DNA of 64,000 nt, from contig NZ_JAALDK010000003.1 of the NCBI RefSeq assembly GCF_013366925.1, forward strand, positions 791,104 through 855,103. The letters are read 5' to 3'. Numbering within the stretch: the stretch's first letter is position 1; every line of letters begins with the position of its first letter. Below the pieces are notes generated by a model. That model saw only the letters and a program-made list of their open reading frames with translations, had not been told where the DNA came from and made no database searches. This DNA comes from Paraburkholderia youngii. Lineage in GTDB: Bacteria; Pseudomonadota; Gammaproteobacteria; Burkholderiales; Burkholderiaceae. Made by a program: the position numbers and the translations under genes. Below are positions 50,398-58,955 of this stretch, in pieces.

Positions 50398-51018
50398 GTG
50401 AATCTTCCAAAACGCATGCTCGTCGCCAATGTCGCGTGGGCCCAAGAAATGGGACGGCGCGAACCAAACTTGTTTCGCGCTCTAGCCATGGGGCAGAAAC
50501 CGCAAGTGCTCTGGATTGGCTGTTCAGATAGCCGCGTACCCGCCGAAACCATCACCCACTGCGCGCCGGGGGATCTGTTCGTTCATCGCAACATCGCTAA
50601 CCTTCTTCATCTCGACGACGACAACACCATGAGCGTGCTCGAATATGCTGTGTGTGAGCTGCGGGTCGCGCACATCATTGTCTGCGGGCACTACGGATGC
50701 GGGGGCGTGCGCGCCTCGCTACTTCCGCCAGCCGACGCCCTGCCGCACTTCAACCGCCGCATCAGGCCGCTTTGCGCGCTCGCACACACGCATCACGCGG
50801 CGCTCGCTCGCCTGCCATCGGAAGAGGCACGCATCAACCGGCTCGTCGAACTTAATGTACTCGAACAGGTACGCCTGCTGCGCGAGCATCCGCTCGTGCG
50901 TGAGCGTGCACCCTCTCCCCTTGTGCACGGCTGGATCTTTTCACTGAACGACGGCCAGTTGCGCGAACTCGACTCGGGCTATGAGCCTGAAACAACGAAG
51001 GCAATCGCCCCCGTCTGA
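50398..51018 (+). CDS. Beta-class carbonic anhydrase
   Basis: The enzyme interconverts carbon dioxide and bicarbonate. The protein, about 206 residues, has the zinc site of beta enzymes: LWIGCSDSRVPAETI (Cys plus the Asp-Arg dyad) and VCGHYGCGGVRASL (His and Cys ligands), with the conserved GDLFVHRNIANLL. I take the GTG at 50398 (VNLPKRMLVANVAWAQEM) because it matches family N-termini; a TTG five codons upstream is possible. A SulP transporter follows 102 bases downstream on the same strand, which points to a bicarbonate supply unit. Confidence 0.92.
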   Translation: MNLPKRMLVANVAWAQEMGRREPNLFRALAMGQKPQVLWIGCSDSRVPAETITHCAPGDLFVHRNIANLLHLDDDNTMSVLEYAVCELRVAHIIVCGHYGCGGVRASLLPPADALPHFNRRIRPLCALAHTHHAALARLPSEEARINRLVELNVLEQVRLLREHPLVRERAPSPLVHGWIFSLNDGQLRELDSGYEPETTKAIAPV

Positions 51019-51120
51019 CCCGTCGCTCCAGATCGCTCCGCTTACCTCGTTCACCAAAAAATCGCAGTCGCACAAGTTTGGCGTCGCGGTATCCACCCTT
51101 CACTATTTTTCGCTTCCATC

Positions 51121-52650
51121 ATGACTTCGAGAGCTTTCCCGTCTGCGCTTCTACGTGACCTCGCTGCCGGCGCTGTAGTCTTTCTTGTCGCGCTGCCGTT
51201 GTGTCTCGGCATTGCAGAAGCCTCCGGCGCAGAGCCGCTAGCCGGGCTGGTGTCTGGCATCGTTGGTGGCATCGTCGTTGCCTTGCTCAGCGGATCGTCC
51301 CTCAGTGTGAGCGGCCCCGCCGCGGGCCTCGTCGTGATCGTCGTCGACGGCATCGGGCGTCTCGGTAGTTTCTCTGCATTCCTTATTGCATTGCTGCTCT
51401 CGGGTGTCATCCAGTTCGGCTTCGGCACGCTTCGGGCCGGCCAGCTCGCCTCGTATGTGCCCACACCCGTCATCAAGGGAATGCTCGCCGCCATCGGACT
51501 GCTGCTGATCATCAAGCAGATCCCACTTGCAGTCGGTCTGACGTCGGGTCGCAACACCGAATCGTTGGCAGGCGCGCTTGCATCCATCTCGCCCATCGTC
51601 TGTACTGTCGCCGCCATCTCGCTCGCCATCCTTGCGGCCTGGGACACGCATACATTGAGACGCTTCGCGCTAGTGCGGTTCGTGCCCGCGCCGCTTGTCG
51701 TCGTAGTTGCGGGCGTAAGCGCGACGCTGGTTTGCGGCGCGCTAGGCGCCACGCTCGCGTTACCACCTGAGCACCGCGTAGCGTTGCCGGCCATCAAATC
51801 GTTCGCGGCGCTTGGCGACGCCTTGCATTTCCCTGAGTTCGGGTTGAGCTTCGCGCGCCTTGTGGATCCGGAAATATGGATCGTCGCCTTGACGCTTGCC
51901 GTTGTCGCCAGTCTAGAAACGCTCCTGAGCCTCGAAGCCGTCGAGCAGATCGACCCGCAGCGTCGCGTCGCACCACCGAATCGCGAACTCAAAGCGCAAG
52001 GGGTCGGCAATATGGTGGCAGGTGTCATCGGGGGATTGCCCATCACATCCGTCATCGTCCGCAGTTCGGCCAACGTCCACGCCGGCGCGCGAAGCCGGCT
52101 CTCCGCAATCGTGCACGGCGCGCTGCTCCTCGTCAGCATGTTCGCGCTCACGGATGCGATCAACCTGATTCCGCTCGCGAGTCTGGCCGCCATTCTCATT
52201 CAAACCGGCTTCAAGCTCGCCAGACCGTCGCTGTTGATTACGCTCGCGAAACAGGGAGCGGCATCGTTCACTCCATTCATTGTAACGATCATCGGGGTGC
52301 TCGCCATCGATCTGCTCACCGGAATTGTCCTCGGCGTGCTGTGCAGCGCCGCGTTCGCGTTGTGGGCGAATCTGCATCGGCCTATTGCCCTCGCGCGACA
52401 CGACGACCATTTCCTGCTCTCGTTTCGCAAGGATGTGTCGTTTCTCGGCAAGGTGGCGCTCAAGGAGATGCTAGCGCATATCCCGGATCGGGCGACCCTC
52501 ATCGTCGACACAACCCGCGCCGATTTCATCGACCACGACGTGCGCGAACTGCTAGACCGTTTCATTGCCGAGGCGCCACTGCGGTCGATCGCGGTGGAGG
52601 TGCGAGACGCCGCTACGGTGCTACCTCCTGCAACGCGCTCAAGCGTCTGA
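51121..52650 (+). CDS. SulP-family anion transporter, likely bicarbonate
   Basis: This 509-residue membrane protein has the SulP entry DLAAGAVVFLVALPLCLGIA, EASGAEPLAGLVSGIVGGIV and GPAAGLVVIVVDGI, about ten or more membrane helices, and the conserved NMVAGVIGGLPITSVIVRSS. A C-terminal STAS domain starts near FLSFRKDVSFLGKVALKEML and contains LIVDTTRADFIDHDV. SulP proteins carry sulfate, bicarbonate or organic acids. Pairing with carbonic anhydrase favours bicarbonate. Sulfate, for NodH-dependent Nod-factor sulfation, cannot be excluded. Confidence 0.88.
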   Translation: MTSRAFPSALLRDLAAGAVVFLVALPLCLGIAEASGAEPLAGLVSGIVGGIVVALLSGSSLSVSGPAAGLVVIVVDGIGRLGSFSAFLIALLLSGVIQFGFGTLRAGQLASYVPTPVIKGMLAAIGLLLIIKQIPLAVGLTSGRNTESLAGALASISPIVCTVAAISLAILAAWDTHTLRRFALVRFVPAPLVVVVAGVSATLVCGALGATLALPPEHRVALPAIKSFAALGDALHFPEFGLSFARLVDPEIWIVALTLAVVASLETLLSLEAVEQIDPQRRVAPPNRELKAQGVGNMVAGVIGGLPITSVIVRSSANVHAGARSRLSAIVHGALLLVSMFALTDAINLIPLASLAAILIQTGFKLARPSLLITLAKQGAASFTPFIVTIIGVLAIDLLTGIVLGVLCSAAFALWANLHRPIALARHDDHFLLSFRKDVSFLGKVALKEMLAHIPDRATLIVDTTRADFIDHDVRELLDRFIAEAPLRSIAVEVRDAATVLPPATRSSV

Positions 52651-52998
52651 CCGCACGCCAACAGTGAATGCGATCCATGACGAACGGGTCTAGCAGGCCC
52701 GATCGTCATTGCGAGAAAACTGGCACTAACGCGTCCGAAAGTTGCGATGGGAAGCGAATTTCCGCCAGCACGTAGCGCTGCTCGATCAGCCAGCGAAACA
52801 ATGCACCCTGAACTGATAGTGCATAGGCGATGGAATTCGGCGGCACCTCGCCTGTGAACGGCAGCCATTCGGGCGACGATTGCGGTCGTGCCGGCGCCCC
52901 CCCCCAAAGCGCGGGAAGTGGGATGGCGCAGATGCGCACGATAACCGGTTGCATCGTAAGCGCGTCGCCAGCAACGTCTTGACTGGAGATCGCGATCT

Positions 52999-53150
52999 TC
53001 AGACTGCGGCGCGGAGCTGATCGGAGACGACCCACGGCGCGAGTTCGTCGATGCGGTTGATCGCAGGGTCGGCGATGCGTGCGAGCACGAAGCGCAGATA
53101 CGCCTCTAGATCGATGCCATTGAGTTTGGCGGTGCCAATGAGGGCACTGT
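52999..53150 (-). pseudogene. IS66 TnpC C-terminal remnant
   Basis: The minus-strand text [20 protein letters not shown] then [17 protein letters not shown] and a stop matches the extreme C-terminus of IS66 transposases (compare the intact copy ending at 63368). Only about 50 residues remain. Confidence 0.75.
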
Positions 53151-53183
53151 CACGTTGGCGAGGTAGTCACGTAAGATGTCACG

Positions 53184-53691
53184 ATGAAGAAAAGAAAATC
53201 GCTTTGTCACGGCCACCGGTTCCCGGCGGCAATCATTAGTCTCGCGGTTCGGTGGTATTTCCGGTTCCAACTTGGCCTGCGTGATATTGAAGAACTGCTG
53301 TTCGAGCGCGGTGTCGTTGTCAGTTACGAGACGATCCGCCGCTGGTGCGACAAATTCGGCGCGGGCTTCGCACATCGCGTCAAGGCTGCTCGCCGCAAGC
53401 CTGGGCGCACATGGCATCTGGACGAAGTCTTCGTTACGTTGCGCGGTGAGCCTTATCTGCTCTGGCGGGCAGTCGACCAGCACGGCGCCGAACTCGACAT
53501 CCTGCTGCAGAAACATCGCGATAAGGCCGCAGCAAAGCGCTTCTTCAACCGCGTGCTGGCCGCCTGTGCCGACGCGCCACGAAGGATTGTCACCGATCAA
53601 TTGCGCAGCTATCCGGCCGCGAAGGCCGAAATTCCCGAACTGGCAAACATCCAACACGTCTTCGTCAAGGCTGCGGCCCGGGTGAACAACC
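53184..53691 (+). pseudogene. IS6-family transposase, 3' end removed by IS66 insertion
   Basis: The first 170 residues are intact: MKKRKSLCHGHRFPAAIISL, AVRWYFRFQLGLRDIEELLF, GRTWHLDEVFVTLRGEPYLL (catalytic Asp), ELDILLQKHRDKAAAKRFFN and IVTDQLRSYPAAKAEIPELA (second Asp). The frame ends at ARVNNR where an IS66 end (GTAAGCGGC, 53692) begins, so the catalytic Glu is lost. The related remnant at 48414 shows what should follow. Confidence 0.85.
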
Positions 53692-53726
53692 GTAAGCGGC
53701 CGGCAAACCCGTCTTGACGAATTGAA

Positions 53727-53961
53727 CTAGCGGATGGGATCCGCCGGTTGCCAGCGATGAGGCAGCAATGCTGCGATGTCGCTGGCCTTTTGAGTCGGCA
53801 ATCGGATGAGAACGTCCTTCAGGTAGGCATGCGGTTCGTGCCCGTTCAGTTGCGCTGAACGTAGCAGACTCATGATGGCTGCGGCTCGTTGGCCGGCTCG
53901 AAGCGAACCGGCGAACAACCAGTTGGCCCTTCCGATGGCCCAAGGACGTATCTGATTTTCG
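53727..53961 (-). pseudogene. IS66-A TnpC, C-terminal piece
   Basis: The minus strand reads WVENQIRPWAIGRANWLFAG, SLRAGQRAAAIMSLLRSAQL and NGHEPHAYLKDVLIRLPTQK, ending WQPADPIR. It directly continues the piece that ends VPIDNNW at the other side of the RIT element. Confidence 0.85.
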
Positions 53962-53996
53962 ACCCAGTTATGCCGACTTCCCGATTATGCCGCGTC
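53962..53996. repeat. Left terminal inverted repeat of RIT element
   Basis: This 35-base sequence is the exact reverse complement of 57330-57364. It begins ACCCAGTTATGCCGACTTCC. Confidence 0.95.
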
Positions 53997-54096
53997 GTGC
54001 ACCTGTATGACGGCGGGTATGGTCTTTCATGAATGCTGTGTCGGCATAAACGTATGATTTCTCAGGCTGGCTATCGCGCCGGCCAGGAGAGATCCG

Positions 54097-55329
54097 ATGA
54101 ATGCGAAACGCACAGTCAGTGAATCCGGCGGGCTGCCGGTCCATCACATCGATGCATTTCTTGATCGTCTGCGGACGGCACACTACTCCGAGGTATCGCT
54201 TCGCAAGAAACGAAGAGTCCTGTGTGCGTTCTCTGGGTAGATGGAGAACAGGGGCATCGACCTGATTGATCTTGATGAGTCTGTCACGGCTCGTTTTATG
54301 AAGCGCATGATCGGCGCATCACGAGACCGTGTCCAGCGTGCACGTCCCACATTACGGCAGTTTCTCGCCTATCTGCGCGCTGAAGCTATTGTGTGCCCGC
54401 CGACGTTGGGCCGCCAATCCGCGATCGCGCACATTTACGACCGATACGTGGACTATCTGAGGCAGGATCGTGGACTCGCGAGGAACTCTCTGCTCGTCTA
54501 TGGCCCGTTCATTCGCGATTTTCTCGACAGCCACGCGGCCGGCGACGGAAGTTTATTGCCAGATGCATTTGACGCGGTAACGATCCGGAATCATCTTCTT
54601 GCCCGCAGCAAAGGCCGATCGGCAGAGTACACGCGGCTGATGGCAGTTGCGCTTCGCTCGTTCTGCCATTTCCTCTTTCTGCGCGGCGATACGGCACGAG
54701 ACCTGTATGAGTCAGTGCCTTCGGTTCGTAAATGGCGACAGTCAACTGTGCCAACGTTCCTCACGCCTGAGCAGCAAGAAGCTCTCATTGCATCGGCAGA
54801 CCAGTCGACCACGACTGGGCTTCGTGACTACGCAATCCTGCTGTTGTTGGCGCGGCTTGGCTTACGTGCCGGAGAAATCGTCGCAATCGAGCTCGACGAC
54901 ATTCACTGGCGTTCGGGGGAACTCGTCGTTCATGGAAAGGGGCAGATGGTCGAGCACGTCCCGCTGCCATCGGAGGTCGGAGAAGCAATCGCAACATATC
55001 TCCGCGATGGTCGCGAAGCGAGTGCATCGCGGCGCGTCTTCCTTCGCAGATTGGCACCTCGGGTTGGTTTGGCGGGGCCGGGGGCGATTGGCAAGATTGT
55101 TGGTCAGGCCTTCGCACGTGCCGGTTTCCGCCCCGCGTGCCGTGGCGCCGCACATCTGTTCCGTCACGGTCTGGCGACGACGATGATTCGTCATGGGGCC
55201 TCGATGGCAGAAATAGCCGAGGTCTTGCGACACCGCTCACCGGACAGTACCGCGATCTATGCAACGGTGGCGTTTGAGGACCTGCGCGAGGTCGCGCGCT
55301 CGTGGCCCACGGCTGGAGGTTCAATATGA
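54097..55329 (+). pseudogene. RIT recombinase A (tyrosine recombinase) with in-frame amber stop
   Basis: The full frame starts at the ATG at 54097 (MNAKRTVSESGGLPVHHIDA) after CAGGAGAG. It is interrupted by TAG at 54238-54240 (CAFSG stop MENRG), where a Trp codon is likely original. Reinitiation at the ATG at 54241 would give 362 residues. The catalytic domain is otherwise intact: ARLGLRAGEIVAIELDDI (Arg), AAHLFRHGLATTMIRHG (His-x-x-Arg), EVLRHRSPDSTAIYATVAF (His and Tyr nucleophile). The stop overlaps the start of the second recombinase as ATGA. Confidence 0.85.
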
Positions 55330-56273
55330 CTGCGATCCGCGATTCTCTCGCTCGGTACGTGGCGGTCCGCCGGGCTCTCGGGGCGTCATTCTACGAACCT
55401 GCATTGGCACTCGGCCATTTCGTTGATCTTCTCGAACATGAAGATGCTGAGTTCATTACTACCGATCTGGCTCTGCGCTGGGCAATGACGCCCACACTCG
55501 TCGAACGTGCCACCTGGGGGCGACGCCTCTCTCAAGTAAGAGGATTCGCCAGATGGATGAACCTCATTGACGGTCGAAACCAGATTCCCCCCGCGGGGCT
55601 CCTGAGTGCCCGCAGACGGCGCAATGCCCCGCATATTTACACTGAGCACGAAATTGATCTGCTTATGGCCCGAGCCGCTCAACTGCGATCCCGAACCGGC
55701 TTGCGAGCACTGACCTATTCGACGCTCATTGGGCTTCTTGTGGCGACGGGTCTCAGGCCAGGCGAAGCGTTTCGGCTCGACCGGTCCGACGTTGACCTCG
55801 TCAGCGGAATACTCTCCATCCGGGAATCGAAGTTCGGCAAATCGCGCTGTGTTCCTGTAGCAGAGTCGACCCGGTTGGCACTCGAACACTACGTCCAGAA
55901 ACGCGATCAAATCTGTCCTTTACGGTTGAGCGAGGCGTTCCTGGTTAGTGAGCGCGGCAAGCGACTGAAGCCCGGCACTGCACGCAGCATGTTCGTCAGA
56001 ATGTCGCGCGCTGTCGGTCTGCGACCGGCGACAGAGGATGGGCGCGATGGTTACGGTCCACGCCTCCAGGACTTCCGGCATAGCTTCGCGACTGGACGGC
56101 TGGTCGAGTGGTATCGTGCCGGTCTCGACGTAAGTAGGGAATTGCCGAAACTTACCGCCTACCTCGGGCATGTCAACGTCGGTCTTACGTACTGGTACAT
56201 CGAAGCGGTTCCTGAATTGCTTGAACTTGCGGCAGCCTATCTCGACAAGAACTGTCCAGGAGAACAGTCGTGA
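55326..56273 (+). CDS. RIT recombinase B (tyrosine recombinase)
   Basis: This 315-residue second member of the trio starts at the ATG at 55326 (MTAIRDSLARYVAVRRALG). The catalytic domain has TGLRPGEAFRLDRSDV (Arg), LQDFRHSFATGRLVEWY (Gln replaces the usual first His of HxxR; the Arg is kept), then LTAYLGHVNVGLTYWYIEAV (His and Tyr). ATGA and GTGA four-base overlaps with both neighbours indicate strict translational coupling. In RIT elements the three proteins are thought to act together. Confidence 0.9.
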   Translation: MTAIRDSLARYVAVRRALGASFYEPALALGHFVDLLEHEDAEFITTDLALRWAMTPTLVERATWGRRLSQVRGFARWMNLIDGRNQIPPAGLLSARRRRNAPHIYTEHEIDLLMARAAQLRSRTGLRALTYSTLIGLLVATGLRPGEAFRLDRSDVDLVSGILSIRESKFGKSRCVPVAESTRLALEHYVQKRDQICPLRLSEAFLVSERGKRLKPGTARSMFVRMSRAVGLRPATEDGRDGYGPRLQDFRHSFATGRLVEWYRAGLDVSRELPKLTAYLGHVNVGLTYWYIEAVPELLELAAAYLDKNCPGEQS

Positions 56274-57265
56274 GCGCCGCCGATCTTCCATCACTCGTTC
56301 AGCGCTTCTTTACCCAGCGCCTGCTCGAGCAGCAAGGTCTAAGTTCGCATACGGTGGCAAGTTACCGTGATACGTTCCGGCTGCTGCTAGCGTTTGCCAC
56401 GAACCATATCGGACGCGCGCCGTCAAAGCTGCGCATCGAGGACTTCGATGTGTCGTTGATCGAGGAATTCCTGCGGCACCTCGAACACAGCAGAGGGAAT
56501 TCGGTGCGGACACGCAACACGCGGCTTGCTGCCGTGCATGCCTTCTTCCGGTTCGTCGCGGTCAGCGAGCCTGCGCTGTTTCTGCAGTGTCAGCGCGTTC
56601 TTGCAATTCCATCTAAACGCTGCGAGCACGGCCCTGTTGAGTTTCTGACAGAGAGCGAGGCCGCCGCTCTGGTAGGGGCGCCTGACGTACGAACGTGGAC
56701 CGGCACCCGAGACCGAGCGCTGCTTCTTGTAGCGGTTCAAACGGGTCTGCGCAACAGCGAATTGACCACTCTCCGGCGCCAGGATGTGATGCTCGGTACA
56801 GGCGCCCACGTCCGTTGCCTCGGCAAAGGCAGAAAGACGAGATGCACTCCTCTGCGACCGGATGTTGTTGCAGTCCTGAAGGAATGGCTGCTCTATCAAC
56901 CAGGCGAACCAGGTGATCCGGTCTTCCCCAGTTCGCGTGGTGGTCATCTCAGTGCCGACGCTCTTCAGCAACTCGTGTCGCGCAACGCCGAAATCGCGCG
57001 TCTCTCGTGCCCCTCGCTGAAGAAAAAATCGATAACGCCTCACACGCTTCGGCACACGGCCGCGATGAGCCTGATGCATCACGGCGTCGACCTGACTGTG
57101 ATCGCGCTCTGGCTCGGTCACGAATCCTCGGAAACGACTCAGATCTACTTGCACGCCGACATGCAACTCAAGGAACGCGCGCTCGCGCACGCCACGGCGA
57201 GCGGTGTCGCGCTGACCCGCTACAAACCACCAGATCCGTTACTCGCCTTCCTGGAGGCTCTCTGA
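56270..57265 (+). CDS. RIT recombinase C (tyrosine recombinase)
   Basis: This 331-residue protein starts with the GTG at 56270 overlapping the previous stop. The N-terminal SAM-like core-binding domain has RLLEQQGLSSHTVASYRDTF and RTRNTRLAAVHAFFRFVA. The catalytic domain has TGLRNSELTTLRRQDV (Arg), ITPHTLRHTAAMSLMHHG (HxxR) and WLGHESSETTQIYLHADM (His, Tyr). All expected catalytic residues are present. It ends 65 bases before the right inverted repeat. Confidence 0.9.
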   Translation: MSAADLPSLVQRFFTQRLLEQQGLSSHTVASYRDTFRLLLAFATNHIGRAPSKLRIEDFDVSLIEEFLRHLEHSRGNSVRTRNTRLAAVHAFFRFVAVSEPALFLQCQRVLAIPSKRCEHGPVEFLTESEAAALVGAPDVRTWTGTRDRALLLVAVQTGLRNSELTTLRRQDVMLGTGAHVRCLGKGRKTRCTPLRPDVVAVLKEWLLYQPGEPGDPVFPSSRGGHLSADALQQLVSRNAEIARLSCPSLKKKSITPHTLRHTAAMSLMHHGVDLTVIALWLGHESSETTQIYLHADMQLKERALAHATASGVALTRYKPPDPLLAFLEAL

Positions 57266-57329
57266 TAATGCCGACACTCCAAGCGACAGGGAATAGAGAT
57301 CCGCCCAACCGTTGTGCGCGTGGACTCAT

Positions 57330-57364
57330 GACGCGGCATAATCGGGAAGTCGGCATAACTGGGT
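57330..57364. repeat. Right terminal inverted repeat of RIT element
   Basis: This 35-base sequence is the exact reverse complement of 53962-53996. Confidence 0.95.
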
Positions 57365-57392
57365 TCATGCCGCTAGCGGCATGAACCCAGTT
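57357..57392. repeat. 36-bp perfect palindrome at the right RIT junction
   Basis: The half-site AACTGGGTTCATGCCG is followed by CTAG and its exact reverse complement. It overlaps the right inverted repeat by eight bases and ends at the IS66 junction. No equivalent full palindrome exists at the left junction. Confidence 0.95.
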
Positions 57393-58303
57393 GTTGTCTA
57401 TAGGCACGTGACCGTCATCGAGATAGCGGGTCAGCGCATCCCATCGTTTAAGACTGTAATCCAGCGCTTTGGCAATCGCCGAACCTTCCGACACCAGCTT
57501 GCGCTGCGCCTTCATCCATTCGTGAAGTGCGTCGCAGACCGGTTTGGCCCGGCTCTGTCGAAGCTTGTGGCGTTCCTCGGCTTGCAGCACTGCAGCGTCG
57601 CGCTCGATCTCGTAAAGCGCAGCAAAGAACGGCAGCGCCTGCGCGGCGATCTGACTGCTGTGATTGGCGTGCAGATCGAAGAACTTGCGTCTCGCGTGCG
57701 CAGCACATCCAATTTCAGTGATGCCCTGCTGGAATCCAGCCTTGTATCCACTGTAGTCGTCGCATACCAGTTTGCCCTGCCAGCCAGCGAGGAACGCGCG
57801 GGCATGTTCGCCTGCACGGCTGTCGGCGAAGTCGTAGACCACGGCGCGCAGCTCGCAGTAGTGCGTCGGCGTATACGCCCACAGATACGCGCGATGTGTC
57901 TTGCCTTTGCCGGGACTGAGCATCTGTACCGGCGTCTCATCCGCATGCAGCACACCCTGCCGCAGGATTTCCTCATGCAGCGCGTCGACCAGCGGTTGTA
58001 GTTGCACGCCGCACGTACCGACCCATGCGCCCAATGTCGAGCGCGGTATCGCGACGCCCGCTCGCGCAAAGATCTGCTCCTGACGATACAGGGGAAGGTG
58101 GTCAGCGTACTTGGCAACCAGCACTGACGCCAGCAGTCCCGCGGTCGGGATGCCCTTGTCGATGACGTGCGCAGGCACCGCAGTCTGCATCAGTGTTTCG
58201 CAGTTTCTGCACACCCACTTGCCACGGATATGCCGCTCCACGGTGAACACGCCCGGCGTGTAGTCGAGCTTCTCGCTGATGTCCTCGCCGATGCGCGTGC
58301 GCT
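57393..58303 (-). pseudogene. IS66-A TnpC, central piece
   Basis: The minus-strand text includes IGEDISEKLDYTPGVF, VAKYADHLPLYRQEQIFARA, VLHADETPVQMLSPGKGKTH (catalytic Asp), LVCDDYSGYKAGFQQGITEI, GCAAHARRKFFDLHANHSSQ and YLDDGHVPIDNNW, where the RIT element begins. The 5' end is lost at 58303 to the second IS66 element. Confidence 0.85.
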
Positions 58304-58375
58304 GTAAGCGTCATTCCGTGGCCGCATGGACAGAGCTGATGCCGGTGTCCAAAGTGATGCCCGTTACTTCAAGTG

Positions 58376-58807
58376 ATGGGGACTACTTTGGACACACGGA
58401 ATGCGCGATCATCGAACCGCAAGGGCCGACCGAATTACACACCAGAGTACCGACGGCAAGTTGCCGTCGCGGCGTGCGAGCCGGGTATTTCGGTGGCCAA
58501 GCTCGCGCAGGCGCACGGACTGAATCCGAATATGGTGTTCAAGTGGCGCCGGCAACTGCGGGCGGGCCTGTTTGAAGGGGTGGCGCCCAGCACAGCGGTG
58601 TTGCTGCCCGTAGCGTTACCCGATGCACCGACCGGCGAGACCGCAGAACCGGCGTCGCTCGCTCTAGAGCCTGTCGAGCCACATCGCGAGAGCGTACCGG
58701 CGGCGTCGGGCATCGAGATCGAACTGAACGGTGCCCGTGTACGCGTCACGGGCATGGTCGACCCCGTGCAGTTGCGCCTCGTGCTGCGCTGCCTGATGCC
58801 AGCATGA
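58376..58807 (+). CDS. tnpA: IS66 accessory protein TnpA (OrfA)
   Basis: This protein of about 143 residues has a helix-turn-helix region: RKGRPNYTPEYRRQVAVAAC, EPGISVAKLAQAHGLNPNMV and FKWRRQLRAG, typical of IS66 OrfA. Its C-terminal part includes IEIELNGARVRVTGMVDPVQ. It overlaps the tnpB start by four bases (58804-58807). Confidence 0.88.
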   Translation: MGTTLDTRNARSSNRKGRPNYTPEYRRQVAVAACEPGISVAKLAQAHGLNPNMVFKWRRQLRAGLFEGVAPSTAVLLPVALPDAPTGETAEPASLALEPVEPHRESVPAASGIEIELNGARVRVTGMVDPVQLRLVLRCLMPA

Positions 58808-58955
58808 TTGCGCCGCCAGGCGGTACCCGCGTATGGCTGGCAGCGGGCGTTACCGATATGCGCCGTGGCATGGATGGACTTGCCGCGCTGGTGCAGTCAG
58901 CACTCGGTCGTGATCCGTTCTCGGGGCACATCTTCCTGTTTCGCGGGCGTCGTGG
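58804..58955 (+). pseudogene. tnpB: IS66 TnpB, N-terminal half, interrupted by recombinase element
   Basis: The text IAPPGGTRVWLAAGVTDMRR then HIFLFRGRRG matches IS66 OrfB. It leaves homology exactly after the Gly codon's GG (58954-58955). Joined to 61577-61772 it gives a continuous frame of 115 codons plus stop, the normal TnpB size. Confidence 0.92.

Larger units (their letters stand above)
53962..57392 (+). mobile_element. Recombinase-in-trio (RIT) element
   Basis: The element carries three overlapping tyrosine-recombinase genes bounded by 35-bp perfect inverted repeats and inserted in an IS66 tnpC gene. The 8-base sequence ACCCAGTT stands at both junctions (53962-53969 and 57385-57392). 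The right end carries an additional palindrome. This matches the RIT class known from several proteobacteria. Confidence 0.85.
53692..58303 (-). mobile_element. IS66-family element A (minus strand), interrupted by a RIT element and truncated
   Basis: One end, GTAAGCGGCC, lies at 53692 within an IS6 transposase. The tnpC gene is split by the RIT element (about 53962-57392). Its 5' part is cut at 58303, where a second IS66 (GTAAGCGTC at 58304) starts. The missing tnpA, tnpB and tnpC 5' end would lie beyond that second element, outside the window. Confidence 0.75.

Noticed and set aside
52200..52907. Minus-strand frame of 235 codons opposite the SulP gene
   Set aside because: It mostly overlaps the SulP coding region in antisense, and the rest has no recognisable motif.
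52706..53035. 109-codon minus-strand frame after the IS66 remnant
   Set aside because: It starts inside the IS66 TnpC remnant in another frame and matches nothing I recognise; too weak to call a gene.
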